A stretch of DNA of 64,000 bases, taken from assembly GCA_022824185.1 (NCBI GenBank), contig JAJEAU010000004.1, forward strand, positions 1-64,000, written 5' to 3'. Position 1 is the stretch's first letter, and each line of letters begins with the position of its first letter. Of this stretch, positions 55,637-64,000 are shown in pieces. A model generated the notes under the pieces. That model was not told where the DNA came from, made no database searches, and worked only from the letters and a program-made list of their open reading frames with translations. The stretch comes from Dehalococcoidia bacterium. Its GTDB lineage: Bacteria; Chloroflexota; Dehalococcoidia; Lucifugimonadales; Lucifugimonadaceae. Made by a program: the position numbers and the translations under genes.

Positions 55637-55900
55637 TCATCCACCTGATATCGCCGGCACGAAGTGCACCTCCGTATCAGGCTCCAATGGCTGCAACAAT
55701 CCCTGACGCGTGGCAGCATGACCAACAACCGCGGCCAACCCCGGCTTCAACCGTCCATCCTGAAGCAGATGCTCCGATATCCCCGGACACATCCCCTCAA
55801 GATTCGTCACCATCTCGCCCAGCGTCGCCCCGCCAACATCCAACTCACCTTTACCGCCCGCGAACCGGCGCAACTCATACGGTAGAAAAACCTTCGCCAT
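55637..55900 (-). CDS. MoaD/ThiS-family small sulfur-carrier protein
   Basis: 87 residues from ATG 55900 (MAKVFLPYELRRFAGGKGEL), a ubiquitin-like fold with PDTEVHFVPAISGG at the end. The C-terminal Gly-Gly is the site of adenylation and thiocarboxylation. In MoaD this sulfur goes to molybdopterin. Lying just downstream of a molybdopterin-binding dehydrogenase gene, it probably serves molybdenum cofactor synthesis rather than thiamine; that is inferred from context. Confidence 0.8.
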   Translation of the reverse strand: MAKVFLPYELRRFAGGKGELDVGGATLGEMVTNLEGMCPGISEHLLQDGRLKPGLAAVVGHAATRQGLLQPLEPDTEVHFVPAISGG

Positions 55901-56057
55901 ACTGCGCAACCCTCCCGGCTCAGACTGATTTCACGCTGAACGGCGGTCCACTTACCGTCGAAGACAACCAAGCCGCTCGCGTTACGAGGATACCATTCGC
56001 AAGTTACGGGACTGTTACATCTGCCCAGCTTGATTGCCCGCGAAACTTGATTGCCCG

Positions 56058-56094
56058 CAAAACGAAACAGGGGCAACCGTTTCGGTTGCCCCTG
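56058..56094 (-). terminator. Rho-independent terminator after the xanthine dehydrogenase-type gene
   Basis: On the minus strand a perfect 12-bp stem (56094-56083 with 56079-56068, triloop) is followed by TTTCGTTTTG (56067-56058). It lies 28 nt after the stop at 56122. It separates the dehydrogenase gene from moaD-like and trehalose genes downstream. Beside it, 56035-56060 holds a 17-nt direct repeat (cttgattgcccgc twice). Confidence 0.8.
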
Positions 56095-56121
56095 CAAACT
56101 CGCCATCAGCGAACCGAGGAA

Positions 56122-58410
56122 CTACCCCCCGTTCTTAGCCGCCAACGCCTCCAGGATTCGACCCGGCTTCATCGGTTGCTCCTGCAACCTGACGCCTATC
56201 GCATCGTTGATCGCGTTAGGGATCGCCCCGAGCGGTGGCGCAATCGGGACTTCACCAACCCCACGCACGCCAAACGGGTGCATCGGGTTCGCAACCTCTA
56301 CGATATGCGTCTCGAGCATCGGCAAGTCCAGCGAAGTCGGCATCCTGTAATCCAAGAAGCTGAAGTTCGCCATCGAGCCGTCGTCGTTCATGAAGTACTC
56401 TTCGTTGAGCGCCCAGCCGATGCCCTGAGCGGCGCCACCCTGCATCTGGTTCTCAACGTAAGCCGGGTGGATCGCCTTGCCAGCATCTTGGAACACGCTG
56501 TAGCGCACCACATCGGTCTTGCCCGTATCGGGATCGATATCGAGGTCGCAAATGTGCAGTCCGAACGCATTCCCCGCGGCCGACAAGTTCGTCGACGACG
56601 TTGTCGAAATCGGACCACCAGTGTCGCCCAACCTCGAAGCCAAGTCCTTGAAACCAAGGTTCAATTCAGGATCAGACTTGCTGCTGAAGACACCGTCCGA
56701 GAACTCAACGTCGTCCTCGTCGATGCCCCAGAGCGTCGCCGCCCGCACCTTCATCTCATCGACCATCTTCGTCGCGGCTTCCCAAGCTGCAAAGCCAGTA
56801 GCGTAGGTCACTCGGCTACCACCAGTCGTCCCGGTGTAACCAATCTCATCCGTGTTCGGAATGCTCGGGTGAACATCGTGAGCATCGAGGCCCAAGACCT
56901 CAGCAGCCTGCATCGCGATCGATGCACGAGACCCGCCGATATCCTGCGAACCCTCGTTCATCGCAACCGTGCCGTCATCTTGCAGCATCAGGTCAACAGT
57001 CGACTTCCCGCCGCCATTCATCCAGAAACCAACGCCGACGCCGCGACCACGTTTCCTGCCCGGCGCAGGTTCGCCCAAGGGAGAGTTCCAGTGGTCAGAA
57101 TCTCGCGCCTGCTCCAGCATCTCGACCAAGCCGATGCGATTGAACATCACACCATTGCCGTTTCGAGAGCCTTCCTTCGACGCGTTGTCGAGCCTGAACT
57201 GCATCTTGTCCCAGCCCATCGTGTCGCAGATCTCGTCCACGACAGTCTCGACCGCGAAACATACCTGCGGAGAACCGGGAGCCCGGTACGCCGCTGACTT
57301 CGGCTTGTTAACCACCACGTCATACGCGTCGATCCGCGAATTCGCAACATCGTACGCCGCGCGCATGCAGTTGATGCCCGCGGTAAACGACGAACCTGGG
57401 TAACCGCCAGCCTCGTAACGAAGCTTGCCGTCGAAAGCGTGGATCTTCCCGTCTTTCGTCACACCCATCTTCACACGAACCTTGCCGCCGGGTGCGGGGC
57501 CGCTCGCCATGAAAATCGCCGGTCGATCCATAACCATCTTCACAGGCCGGTGGTTCGACTTCTTCGACAAGATCGCCGCGACCGGTGACAAGTAAGTCTT
57601 GGTCTTGCCGCCAAATCCGCCACCGATCTCCACCGATTCTGCAACGACATTCCCTTCTGGCAACCCGATGAGTGCCGCAGTCTGCTCTTTGACCGCGAAC
57701 ATCCCTTGGGTGCTCTCCCACACTCGGACATGGTCGTTCTCGTCCCATACCGCCACCGCGTTGTGCGGCTCGATGTAGCCCTGGTGAACCGTCTCTAACG
57801 AAACTTCGCGTTCCACCACGAGGTCGCAATCGTCGAACGCACCGTCGGGATCCCCGAACTCATGCCTCACGGCGACCGCCACATTCGTGTTCGGCACTTG
57901 CTCCCCGAAATGATTACCGACTAGGTCTTCAAGAAGGATCGGCGCATCCTCCGCCATCGCCTCATCCACGTTACGCACCGGACGAAGCGCTTCATACTCA
58001 ACCTTGATCCGTCGCACTGCCTCCGTCGCCGTGTTCCTATCGACCGCCGCCACCGCCGCCACGACGTGACCTCGGTAAAGCACCTTGTCAGAAGCCATCA
58101 CATTGTCTTGTGTGCGCTTCATGTTGAGCACTTCTTCGCCGGTCTCAACCTCAACATCAGCCGCAATCGGGAAATCCTTGTGCGTCGCAACCGCGAACAC
58201 TCCCGGCAACGCCTCAGCCTCCGACGTGTCGATGCTCAAAATCCGGGCATGAACCTGATCCGTTCGCAACACATCGCCCCAGATCAATCCCGGTAACTTC
58301 ACGTCCGCACCATATACGGCGCGACCCGTCACTTTATCCAGCCCATCGTGCCGGATCGGGCGAGTCCCGACTACCTTATAATCCGTCTTCTCTTCAAAAG
58401 TGGCTACCAT
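56122..58410 (-). CDS. Xanthine dehydrogenase-type molybdopterin-binding large subunit
   Basis: A molybdenum hydroxylase large subunit, 762 residues, with GGAGG 9 nt before the ATG. The N-terminal a/b-hammerhead domain (KVTGRAVYGADVKLPG) is followed by the molybdopterin domains: IEPHNAVAVW, EIGGGFGGKTKTYLSP, KSAAYRAPGSPQ, GSQDIGGSRAS, and the catalytic Glu in GVRGVGEVPIAPPLGA near the end. The FAD and 2Fe-2S subunits that normally accompany it are not adjacent on either side. It may share them with another operon or use its own partners. Substrate (purine, aldehyde, CO or N-heterocycle) cannot be assigned; the CO dehydrogenase AYxCSFR loop is absent. Confidence 0.9.
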   Translation of the reverse strand: MVATFEEKTDYKVVGTRPIRHDGLDKVTGRAVYGADVKLPGLIWGDVLRTDQVHARILSIDTSEAEALPGVFAVATHKDFPIAADVEVETGEEVLNMKRTQDNVMASDKVLYRGHVVAAVAAVDRNTATEAVRRIKVEYEALRPVRNVDEAMAEDAPILLEDLVGNHFGEQVPNTNVAVAVRHEFGDPDGAFDDCDLVVEREVSLETVHQGYIEPHNAVAVWDENDHVRVWESTQGMFAVKEQTAALIGLPEGNVVAESVEIGGGFGGKTKTYLSPVAAILSKKSNHRPVKMVMDRPAIFMASGPAPGGKVRVKMGVTKDGKIHAFDGKLRYEAGGYPGSSFTAGINCMRAAYDVANSRIDAYDVVVNKPKSAAYRAPGSPQVCFAVETVVDEICDTMGWDKMQFRLDNASKEGSRNGNGVMFNRIGLVEMLEQARDSDHWNSPLGEPAPGRKRGRGVGVGFWMNGGGKSTVDLMLQDDGTVAMNEGSQDIGGSRASIAMQAAEVLGLDAHDVHPSIPNTDEIGYTGTTGGSRVTYATGFAAWEAATKMVDEMKVRAATLWGIDEDDVEFSDGVFSSKSDPELNLGFKDLASRLGDTGGPISTTSSTNLSAAGNAFGLHICDLDIDPDTGKTDVVRYSVFQDAGKAIHPAYVENQMQGGAAQGIGWALNEEYFMNDDGSMANFSFLDYRMPTSLDLPMLETHIVEVANPMHPFGVRGVGEVPIAPPLGAIPNAINDAIGVRLQEQPMKPGRILEALAAKNGG

Positions 58411-58593
58411 GCAGTTGATCCTCCTGCTTTCCGATTTACGCCGATCACGTCTTCCAAACGCGCCGACCCGTTAGCCATGTTTACGGCTCGCTGAGCCAAC
58501 GCGCACAGATAACCCGCGATCGTCAGGCCAACGAACAATTGAATGTTACTGTAAATCCTCCCAACTCAAACCCAATCCTCCGTTAAACATCCT

Positions 58594-59571
58594 TTACGTC
58601 CGCGTCCGCGTCTCCGGTATGATCCCCGCCGGCCTGATCAGCAACACGACCACGATGATCAACCCGATCACCGCCAACCTCAAGTTCGGATCCCCCAAGA
58701 AACCCGGCAGGAACTGCGAACTCGATATCACCGCCCACAACACGAACGCTCCCAAGATCGCTCCCCGATGGTTCCCGCTACCGCCTAGTATCAGCATCGC
58801 CCAAATGATGAACGTCGCAAAAAACGGCTCGAACGCCGCCGGTGTGATCGAATGTTTCGCAAACGCATACAACGCACCCCCGATGCCCATCAACGCCGCA
58901 CCATACGCAAACGCCTGCAACTTGAACTGAAACGCATTCTTCCCGACCATCTCCACCGTGTCCTCATTCTCCCGGATCGCAAGTATCACCCTTCCCCAAG
59001 GCGATCCCGCCAACCTTTGCGACACGAAGTAGACGATCAACAACACGATCAGCACCAAGGGCAAAAACACGAAGTCATACCACTGCGGATCAACGACGCC
59101 GTCCAAAACTCTCGGTATCCCATTCAACCCACGCGTCCCATCCGCCAACCAACCCTCATTCGTGAAGAGCAGACGCACCGCCTCGCCGAGGCCCAACGTC
59201 GTGATCGCAAGATAGTCGCCCCTCAACCGAATCGTGATGCTCCCCACCAGATACGCCACCGCCGCACAAACCGCCGCCGCCGCAATCAGAACCAGCGGGA
59301 ACCAAAGATCAAACCCAATCCGCTCAGAACCCAACGTGAACGCCAAGTTCCCTCCCCACTCGTACCGCTGATAAAGATTCGGGTCAGGCGGTGGCATCAC
59401 CAAGATCGACGCCGTATACGCCCCGAGTGCAAAGAACGCCGCAATCCCGATGTTGAACAGCCCCGTGTGCCCGTAGTGCACATTCAGCCCGACGTTGATA
59501 ATCGCGTAGATCCCTGCGATCACCAGGAAACTACCGATGTGCAGTATCAGCCCTTCGAACTCGCCGAACAT
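58594..59571 (-). CDS. livM: Branched-chain amino-acid ABC transporter permease, LivM family
   Basis: 325 residues, about nine membrane helices. The family opening is AIINVGLNVHYGHTGLFNIGIAAFFALGAY. GDYLAITTLGLGEAVRLLF and the EAA-like loop GKNAFQFKLQAFAYGAA follow, with LGGSGNHRGAILGAFVL near the end. Fourth gene of a livG-F-H-M operon, 5 nt after livH. The cluster contains no substrate-binding protein. Confidence 0.9.
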   Translation of the reverse strand: MFGEFEGLILHIGSFLVIAGIYAIINVGLNVHYGHTGLFNIGIAAFFALGAYTASILVMPPPDPNLYQRYEWGGNLAFTLGSERIGFDLWFPLVLIAAAAVCAAVAYLVGSITIRLRGDYLAITTLGLGEAVRLLFTNEGWLADGTRGLNGIPRVLDGVVDPQWYDFVFLPLVLIVLLIVYFVSQRLAGSPWGRVILAIRENEDTVEMVGKNAFQFKLQAFAYGAALMGIGGALYAFAKHSITPAAFEPFFATFIIWAMLILGGSGNHRGAILGAFVLWAVISSSQFLPGFLGDPNLRLAVIGLIIVVVLLIRPAGIIPETRTRT

Positions 59572-59576
59572 CGCCC

Positions 59577-60665
59577 TTAACTCCGACTCTGCCCGAACAG
59601 ACCGTTAGGCCGCACCAACAGCAGCACGATGATCGCCGCAAAGAAAACCGCAGGCTTATACGAAGGATCCAACCAAGCCGTCGACACCTCACCAATTACT
59701 CCCACAAAGATCGCCCCCGCAAACGCACCATACGGATTTCCGATCCCACCAGCCACAACCGCCGCGAACAGCGGAATCAAGATTTTCCAACCCGATATCG
59801 TCAACAACTGCCCCTGACCCGCCGCAAACAGTATCCCCGCCGCCGCCGCCATCCCGCCGCCGATGACCCACGTCAACAGATTCGTCCGCTCGACATCAAT
59901 CCCGGTCACCCGCGCCAAGTCCTCATTGTCCGCCGCCGCACGCATCGCCTTCCCCCACTTCGTCATGTTCAAAAACAGATACGTCGCGAACGTCAACACG
60001 ATTGCCGCCACCGCCACGAAGATCATGTCCGGCGGAACACGCACAATCACATCCTGCAAGTGGAGCAGGTCCACCGTCCAGATGAAAAACTGCTTCGACT
60101 CCCGCGGAAAATGCTCTACCTCGGTCCCCCAGATGTATTGAATGAACCCCCGCAATGCGATCGCAACACCCAGCGAAGCCAGCGCCATCACACCCGGCAG
60201 CGCACCCCGCCGGCGCATCGTCCGATATACCAACTGGTCCACGATCACAGCAAATACCGCGACAAACAATACCCCGATCGGCAAGGCGATGAACAATGTG
60301 TAGCTAAATGTGAAAGGTCCCACGGAATTGTCGTTCCAGGCTTCTGGCACCAGGCTGCCAAACACAAACAGCGCAATAAACGCGCCCAATGTCATATAGT
60401 CCCCATGCGCAATATTCGGCAAATGCAAATTGCCATATACCAATGACAATCCGACCGCACCCAATGCATACACCGATCCCACCAACAATCCATTCACCGT
60501 CAAATCCAACTGCGTGACCAACGCCCAAATCGCAAAACCACCCACCGCTATCAACGTCGACCTCTCAATAGCCATCAACCCACGCTCACCCACAACCGAA
60601 ATCACCGCGTCACGGATCGCGTTCCGGTTGAAGATCGTCGACAACCGATCTCCGACATTAAACAT
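59577..60665 (-). CDS. livH: Branched-chain amino-acid ABC transporter permease, LivH family
   Basis: About 362 residues from ATG 60665, with GGAGGAA 5 nt upstream; this start overlaps the livF stop by 8 nt. The frame stays open another 14 codons upstream. A ~50-residue cytoplasmic N-terminus is unusual for LivH. The rest has the LivH helices and motifs: GSVYALGAVGLSLVYGN, HGDYMTLGAFIALF, KAMRAAADNEDLARVTGID (EAA-like) and GGIGNPYGAFAGAIFVG. Together with LivM it forms the amino-acid channel. Confidence 0.88.
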   Translation of the reverse strand: MFNVGDRLSTIFNRNAIRDAVISVVGERGLMAIERSTLIAVGGFAIWALVTQLDLTVNGLLVGSVYALGAVGLSLVYGNLHLPNIAHGDYMTLGAFIALFVFGSLVPEAWNDNSVGPFTFSYTLFIALPIGVLFVAVFAVIVDQLVYRTMRRRGALPGVMALASLGVAIALRGFIQYIWGTEVEHFPRESKQFFIWTVDLLHLQDVIVRVPPDMIFVAVAAIVLTFATYLFLNMTKWGKAMRAAADNEDLARVTGIDVERTNLLTWVIGGGMAAAAGILFAAGQGQLLTISGWKILIPLFAAVVAGGIGNPYGAFAGAIFVGVIGEVSTAWLDPSYKPAVFFAAIIVLLLVRPNGLFGQSRS

Positions 60666-61437
60666 CCGATTCCTCCTCATCCGCTCCACTAAGTCCCAAG
60701 AAGACACGACCGATGTCAGGATTGCTCAACAACCCATCCGCTGTATCCTCCACGAAATTCCTACCCCGAGCCAGCACATATGCCCGATCGCTGTGTCGCA
60801 ACGCCTTGATCGCGTTCTGCTCAACCAGCAATATCGAAACCCCGCTCCGATTGATCTCCCTGATCTGCGCCAAAACCTGATCCACAATCTGCGGCGCCAA
60901 CCCCGCAGTCGGCTCATCCAGCAGCAACACGCTCGGCTCCGCAACCAAAGCCCGAGCCAGCGCCAACATCTGCCTCTGCCCACCCGACAGATTTCCCGCA
61001 TTTCCCTTCCAACGCTCCCTCAACAGCGGAAACAAATCCTGCACCTTTTCTATCCGTGCGTCCAGATCCCCATGCAACGTAAACGCACCCATCTCCACAT
61101 TCTCCCGAACCGACAAAGTAGGGAAAATATTACCCGCCTGAGGCACGTACCCGATCCCCATCGCAATCAACCTGTCCGCACGCTCACCCGTTATGTCCTC
61201 ACCGTGCAACCGTATCGACCCGCCCGTAACATCCGCCAACCCAAATATCGCCTTAATCGTCGTCGACTTCCCAGACCCGTTGGGTCCGATTATCGTGACC
61301 ATCTCACCCTTGCCGACAACCATCGAAATCCCACGAGCAATCAACGTCGGCCCGTATCCCGCTTCCAGATCGGCGATCTCAAGCGCAGGCGCAACCTCAT
61401 TCTCACCAACCTCATTCTCACCAACAGCGACTCTCAT
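60658..61437 (-). CDS. livF: Branched-chain amino-acid ABC transporter ATPase, LivF family
   Basis: 259 residues. Walker A IIGPNGSGKSTTIKAIFG near 53, signature LSGGQRQMLALARAL near 150, Walker B SVLLLDEPTAGLAP near 172, switch LLVEQN. The N-terminus carries a short in-frame duplication, GENEV-GENEV, from a 15-nt direct repeat, which is absent from typical LivF. The start ATG overlaps the livG stop by 4 nt. Confidence 0.92.
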   Translation of the reverse strand: MRVAVGENEVGENEVAPALEIADLEAGYGPTLIARGISMVVGKGEMVTIIGPNGSGKSTTIKAIFGLADVTGGSIRLHGEDITGERADRLIAMGIGYVPQAGNIFPTLSVRENVEMGAFTLHGDLDARIEKVQDLFPLLRERWKGNAGNLSGGQRQMLALARALVAEPSVLLLDEPTAGLAPQIVDQVLAQIREINRSGVSILLVEQNAIKALRHSDRAYVLARGRNFVEDTADGLLSNPDIGRVFLGLSGADEEESDV

Positions 61438-62207
61438 GCCTCAATCCCCCCAAGATACGCCTCCAGCACCCGTGCATCGCCTCGAACCTCCTCCGGCGTC
61501 CCATGCGCTATCACCTTCCCCTCTGCCATCACGATCACAGAATCGCACATCTCCATGATCAACGGAACATCATGCTCGACGATCACCCACGTGATCCCTC
61601 GTTCATCCCGCAAATCCCTAATCGTCTGAGCGATCGTCCGCATCAAAGTCGGATTCACTCCCGCCGCCGGTTCGTCCAACAGCACCAGCTTCGGCGACGC
61701 CATCAACGACCGACCAATCTCCAGCAACTTCTTCTGGCCAGTAGACAAATTCGCCGCCAACTCCTCCTCAAGATGATCCAGCAGCAGCAACTTCAACACC
61801 TCCCGAGCCTGTGCCCGGATCTCCTCCTCCTGACGCCTTACGACCATCGGCGCAAACAGCGACGTAAACATCGCCTCACCCAGTTGACCTTCAGGCACCA
61901 GCGCCAGATTCTCTAAAGCCGTCATCCTGCCCAACTCGCCCGGTATCTGAAATGTCCTAGCCACGCCCCGTCGCGCCACAGAATGTGGCGGTATCCCGTC
62001 CAACCGTCGCCCATCAAAAAAGATCCGACCACTCTGCAACGGCACCATATCCGTAATCAGATTGAACATCGTCGATTTCCCCGCACCATTGGGCCCGATC
62101 AATCCCGTGATCGTCCCCGCCTCGACCTCAAACGAACAGTTGTCGACCGCGCGCAAACCCCCGAACGCGCAGACCGCGTCCTCAACCTTCAAAATCGGCT
62201 CTGTCAA
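61434..62207 (-). CDS. livG: Branched-chain amino-acid ABC transporter ATPase, LivG family
   Basis: 257 residues from TTG 62207. Walker [15 protein letters not shown] near 37, the LivG-specific [20 protein letters not shown], signature [19 protein letters not shown], Walker [14 protein letters not shown], His switch [11 protein letters not shown]. It is the first gene of the operon, preceded by 240 nt containing a palindromic repeat. Confidence 0.92.
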   Translation of the reverse strand: MTEPILKVEDAVCAFGGLRAVDNCSFEVEAGTITGLIGPNGAGKSTMFNLITDMVPLQSGRIFFDGRRLDGIPPHSVARRGVARTFQIPGELGRMTALENLALVPEGQLGEAMFTSLFAPMVVRRQEEEIRAQAREVLKLLLLDHLEEELAANLSTGQKKLLEIGRSLMASPKLVLLDEPAAGVNPTLMRTIAQTIRDLRDERGITWVIVEHDVPLIMEMCDSVIVMAEGKVIAHGTPEEVRGDARVLEAYLGGIEA

Positions 62208-62286
62208 TACACCTTCGCGCCTTCACCAGATACTTGAATCCGCTCCATCTCCCAGAGGATCAGCGTCATTCCGACGAGGCTCCGTC

Positions 62287-62306
62287 ATTCCGGCGAAGAC
62301 CGGAAT
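62287..62306. repeat. Palindromic REP-like sequence upstream of livG
   Basis: ATTCCGG (62287-62293) faces CCGGAAT (62300-62306) around the loop cgaaga. The flanking gtcattcc occurs twice (62264-62271 and 62284-62291). It sits in the divergent gap between livG and the dehydratase gene. Only one copy is seen in this window. Confidence 0.5.
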
Positions 62307-62448
62307 CCACAGGGGCGGAGCAGCGGGGCATGTGACCAAACCCCTACACGACACCATCCTCTATACTTTCGCCAACCGATTATATAGCCGCAAACCTAAC
62401 CTGATACGGCATCCCAAAACCCAACTCAACCACATCGAGAACACCGAT

Positions 62449-64000
62449 ATGACCACCCGAAAACACACGAAAAACGGCAGCAACGAGACCATCGAACTCA
62501 CCCCCGAAGACGTCCTCGGAACCGAACAATCGCCGGAACTCCGCGAGATCCGCACCCAAGCCGACGGTCCAACCGGCGTCCTACCATTCACCGCCGATTT
62601 CCTCACAAACAGCCCCAGCGGCGACCACTTCGGCATGACCCAAAACGCCGGTATGGGCTGGAACCCAGCGGAGTTGATGCGCAAGCAGTTCATCATCCTC
62701 GCCACCGCCGGCGGCCTCCGAGAAGAAGACGGCACTCCCGTCGCCCTCGGACTGCACACCGGACACTTCGAACTCGCATCCATGGTCAAAGCCGCCTCGG
62801 GAGAGTTCGACCGCCTGAACGGCCTACCATTCGCCACCTTTTGCTCCGACCCCTGCGACGGCCGCACCCAGGGCACAACCGGCATGATGGACTCCCTCCC
62901 GTACCGGAACGACGCCGCCCAAGTCTTCCGTCGCCAAGCACGATCTCTCCCCACAGCCCGTGGCGTCCTCGGTATCGCATCCTGCGACAAAGGCCTTCCC
63001 GCCATGATGATGGCTGTCGCCGGTCTACGCGACAAACCCGTCGTTGTCGTCCCCGGTGGCGTCACTCTCGCACCCAAAACGGGCGAAGACGCCGGAATGA
63101 TCCAGTCCATCGGAGCCCGATTCGCCCAAGGCGAAGTCACCCTCGAATACGCCCAAGACGTCGGATGCCGCGCCTGCGCCTCCCCCGGAGGCGGATGTCA
63201 GTTCCTAGGAACCGCCGGCACCTCCCAAGTCGTCTCAGAGGCCCTCGGACTCGCCATCACCCACGGCGCACTCTCACCATCTGGCACCCCCGCATGGTTC
63301 GACGTCGCCGTCCGATCCGCCCGGGCCTTGGTCATGGCCGAGAGACGCAACATCCTCTCCAACGACATCCTCACCGACGCCGCATTCGAAAACGCTATGG
63401 TCGTCCACGCCGCATGTGGCGGATCCACAAACCTCCTGCTCCACACCCCCGCTATCGCCCACGCCGCAGGACGACGCCGAATGGACGTCGACGACTGGCG
63501 ACGCGTCAACGACGAGGTCCCCCGCATCGTAGACGTTCTCCCCAACGGCCCCATCGGACACCCCACCGCACAGCTCTACGCCGCCGGAGGCGTCCCCGAG
63601 GTCATGCTCCACCTCCGAAACCTCGGTCTCCTCGACACCTCAGTCCTAACCGCCACCGGCCAATCACTGGACGAAAACCTCAACTGGTGGGAAGATTCCG
63701 AACGCCGACAAGACATGCGCAACTACCTCCGAAACGTCGACGGCGTCGATCCCGACAACATCATCATGTCCGCCGACCGCGCCAAATCAAAAGGCCTCAC
63801 CAGCACCGTCACCTTCCCCGGCGGGAACCTAGCACCACAAGGCTCCGTAATCAAATCCACAGCCATCGATCCCACAGTTGTCGACGACGACGGCGTCTAC
63901 CGAAACACCGGCAAAGCCCGCGTCTTCACCTCCGAGCGCGAAGCCATCCGGGCCATCAAAACCCGCGACGAAGACTACAAGATCAAAGCCGGCGACATCA
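62449..64000 (+). CDS. Sugar-acid dehydratase, YjhG/YagF family (IlvD/Edd superfamily), 3' end cut
   Basis: It removes water from sugar acids such as D-xylonate to give the 2-keto-3-deoxy acid. The frame from ATG 62449 stays open to the last base (at least 517 codons; the family has ~655). Motifs: [87 protein letters not shown] and [18 protein letters not shown]. The Cys residues in SDPCDG, SCDKG and GCRACAS fit the iron-sulfur site of the superfamily. The long minus-strand frames opposite are GC-driven shadows. Confidence 0.9.
   Translation, partial: MTTRKHTKNGSNETIELTPEDVLGTEQSPELREIRTQADGPTGVLPFTADFLTNSPSGDHFGMTQNAGMGWNPAELMRKQFIILATAGGLREEDGTPVALGLHTGHFELASMVKAASGEFDRLNGLPFATFCSDPCDGRTQGTTGMMDSLPYRNDAAQVFRRQARSLPTARGVLGIASCDKGLPAMMMAVAGLRDKPVVVVPGGVTLAPKTGEDAGMIQSIGARFAQGEVTLEYAQDVGCRACASPGGGCQFLGTAGTSQVVSEALGLAITHGALSPSGTPAWFDVAVRSARALVMAERRNILSNDILTDAAFENAMVVHAACGGSTNLLLHTPAIAHAAGRRRMDVDDWRRVNDEVPRIVDVLPNGPIGHPTAQLYAAGGVPEVMLHLRNLGLLDTSVLTATGQSLDENLNWWEDSERRQDMRNYLRNVDGVDPDNIIMSADRAKSKGLTSTVTFPGGNLAPQGSVIKSTAIDPTVVDDDGVYRNTGKARVFTSEREAIRAIKTRDEDYKIKAGDI

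Noticed and set aside
55687-57297. Plus-strand frame of 536 codons
   Set aside because: It lies opposite the molybdenum hydroxylase and MoaD-like genes and has an Arg/His/Pro-rich translation typical of antisense frames in GC-rich DNA.
60430-61629. Plus-strand frame of 399 codons
   Set aside because: It is antisense to livH, livF and livG, all of which have complete motifs.
62361-63140. Long minus-strand frame (259 codons) near the window end
   Set aside because: It is antisense to a dehydratase gene with full family motifs; its translation is Arg/Ser/Pro-rich with no known features.

Overview
The window looks like a chromosomal segment of a free-living bacterium, most likely a Chloroflexota lineage of the SAR202/Dehalococcoidia type. 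This rests on lipoproteins with long Pro/Thr/Ala linkers after the lipobox, paired giant FtsX-type permeases, a PgsA-PimA-like lipid pair, and the mix of peptide, branched-chain amino-acid and sugar-acid catabolism genes. That assignment is inference; there is no rRNA in the window. No tRNA, CRISPR array, insertion sequence or phage gene was recognised.

Layout. 1-4.4 kb: tandem palindromic repeats, then a strong promoter driving a 1271-residue acidic secreted surface protein. 4.5-14.3 kb: prfB with its programmed +1 frameshift, two tandem peptide-binding lipoproteins, DppB/DppC permeases, a 2-hydroxyacid dehydrogenase and a gamma-glutamyltransferase. 14.3-19.9 kb (minus strand): a membrane-anchored MA-type metallopeptidase, a CDP-alcohol phosphatidyltransferase with a PimA-like glycosyltransferase, an ornithine cyclodeaminase-like protein and an amidohydrolase. 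19.9-21.9 kb: a small accessory patch with three short unknown genes, a dispersed repeat and structured intergenic DNA. 21.9-33.5 kb: amidohydrolase, recF, a DUF3179 lipoprotein, apt, three small membrane proteins, mazG, selD, lysA, holB, an HNH protein and a CvpA-like protein. 33.7-42.6 kb: housekeeping run cmk-plsC-glmS-dgt, then dnaG-rpoD. 42.6-53.4 kb: an SDR protein, an HtrA-type protease, and a four-gene export system (two giant permeases plus two ATPases). 53.4-62.2 kb (minus strand): a fused trehalose synthase/phosphatase, a MoaD-like protein, a xanthine dehydrogenase-type molybdenum subunit, and livM-H-F-G. 62.4-64 kb: a YjhG/YagF-type sugar-acid dehydratase cut by the window end.

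The main discovery is selenocysteine. selD carries an in-frame UGA at codon 17, exactly the catalytic Cys17 position of E. coli SelD. 4.5 kb away, the DUF3179 lipoprotein reads in one frame through a UGA that replaces the first Cys of the family CPLC motif (U-P-L-C). A hairpin fitting the bacterial SECIS rules lies 20 nt after that UGA. With the prfB frameshift, the window holds three separate UGA recoding events. Read as ordinary stops, all three genes would be annotated as truncated or split.

Other notable signals: five tandem repeats of about 50 residues inside RpoD, a switch of GC skew near 35-38 kb that suggests the replication terminus, and an SDR protein whose catalytic Lys is Asn.
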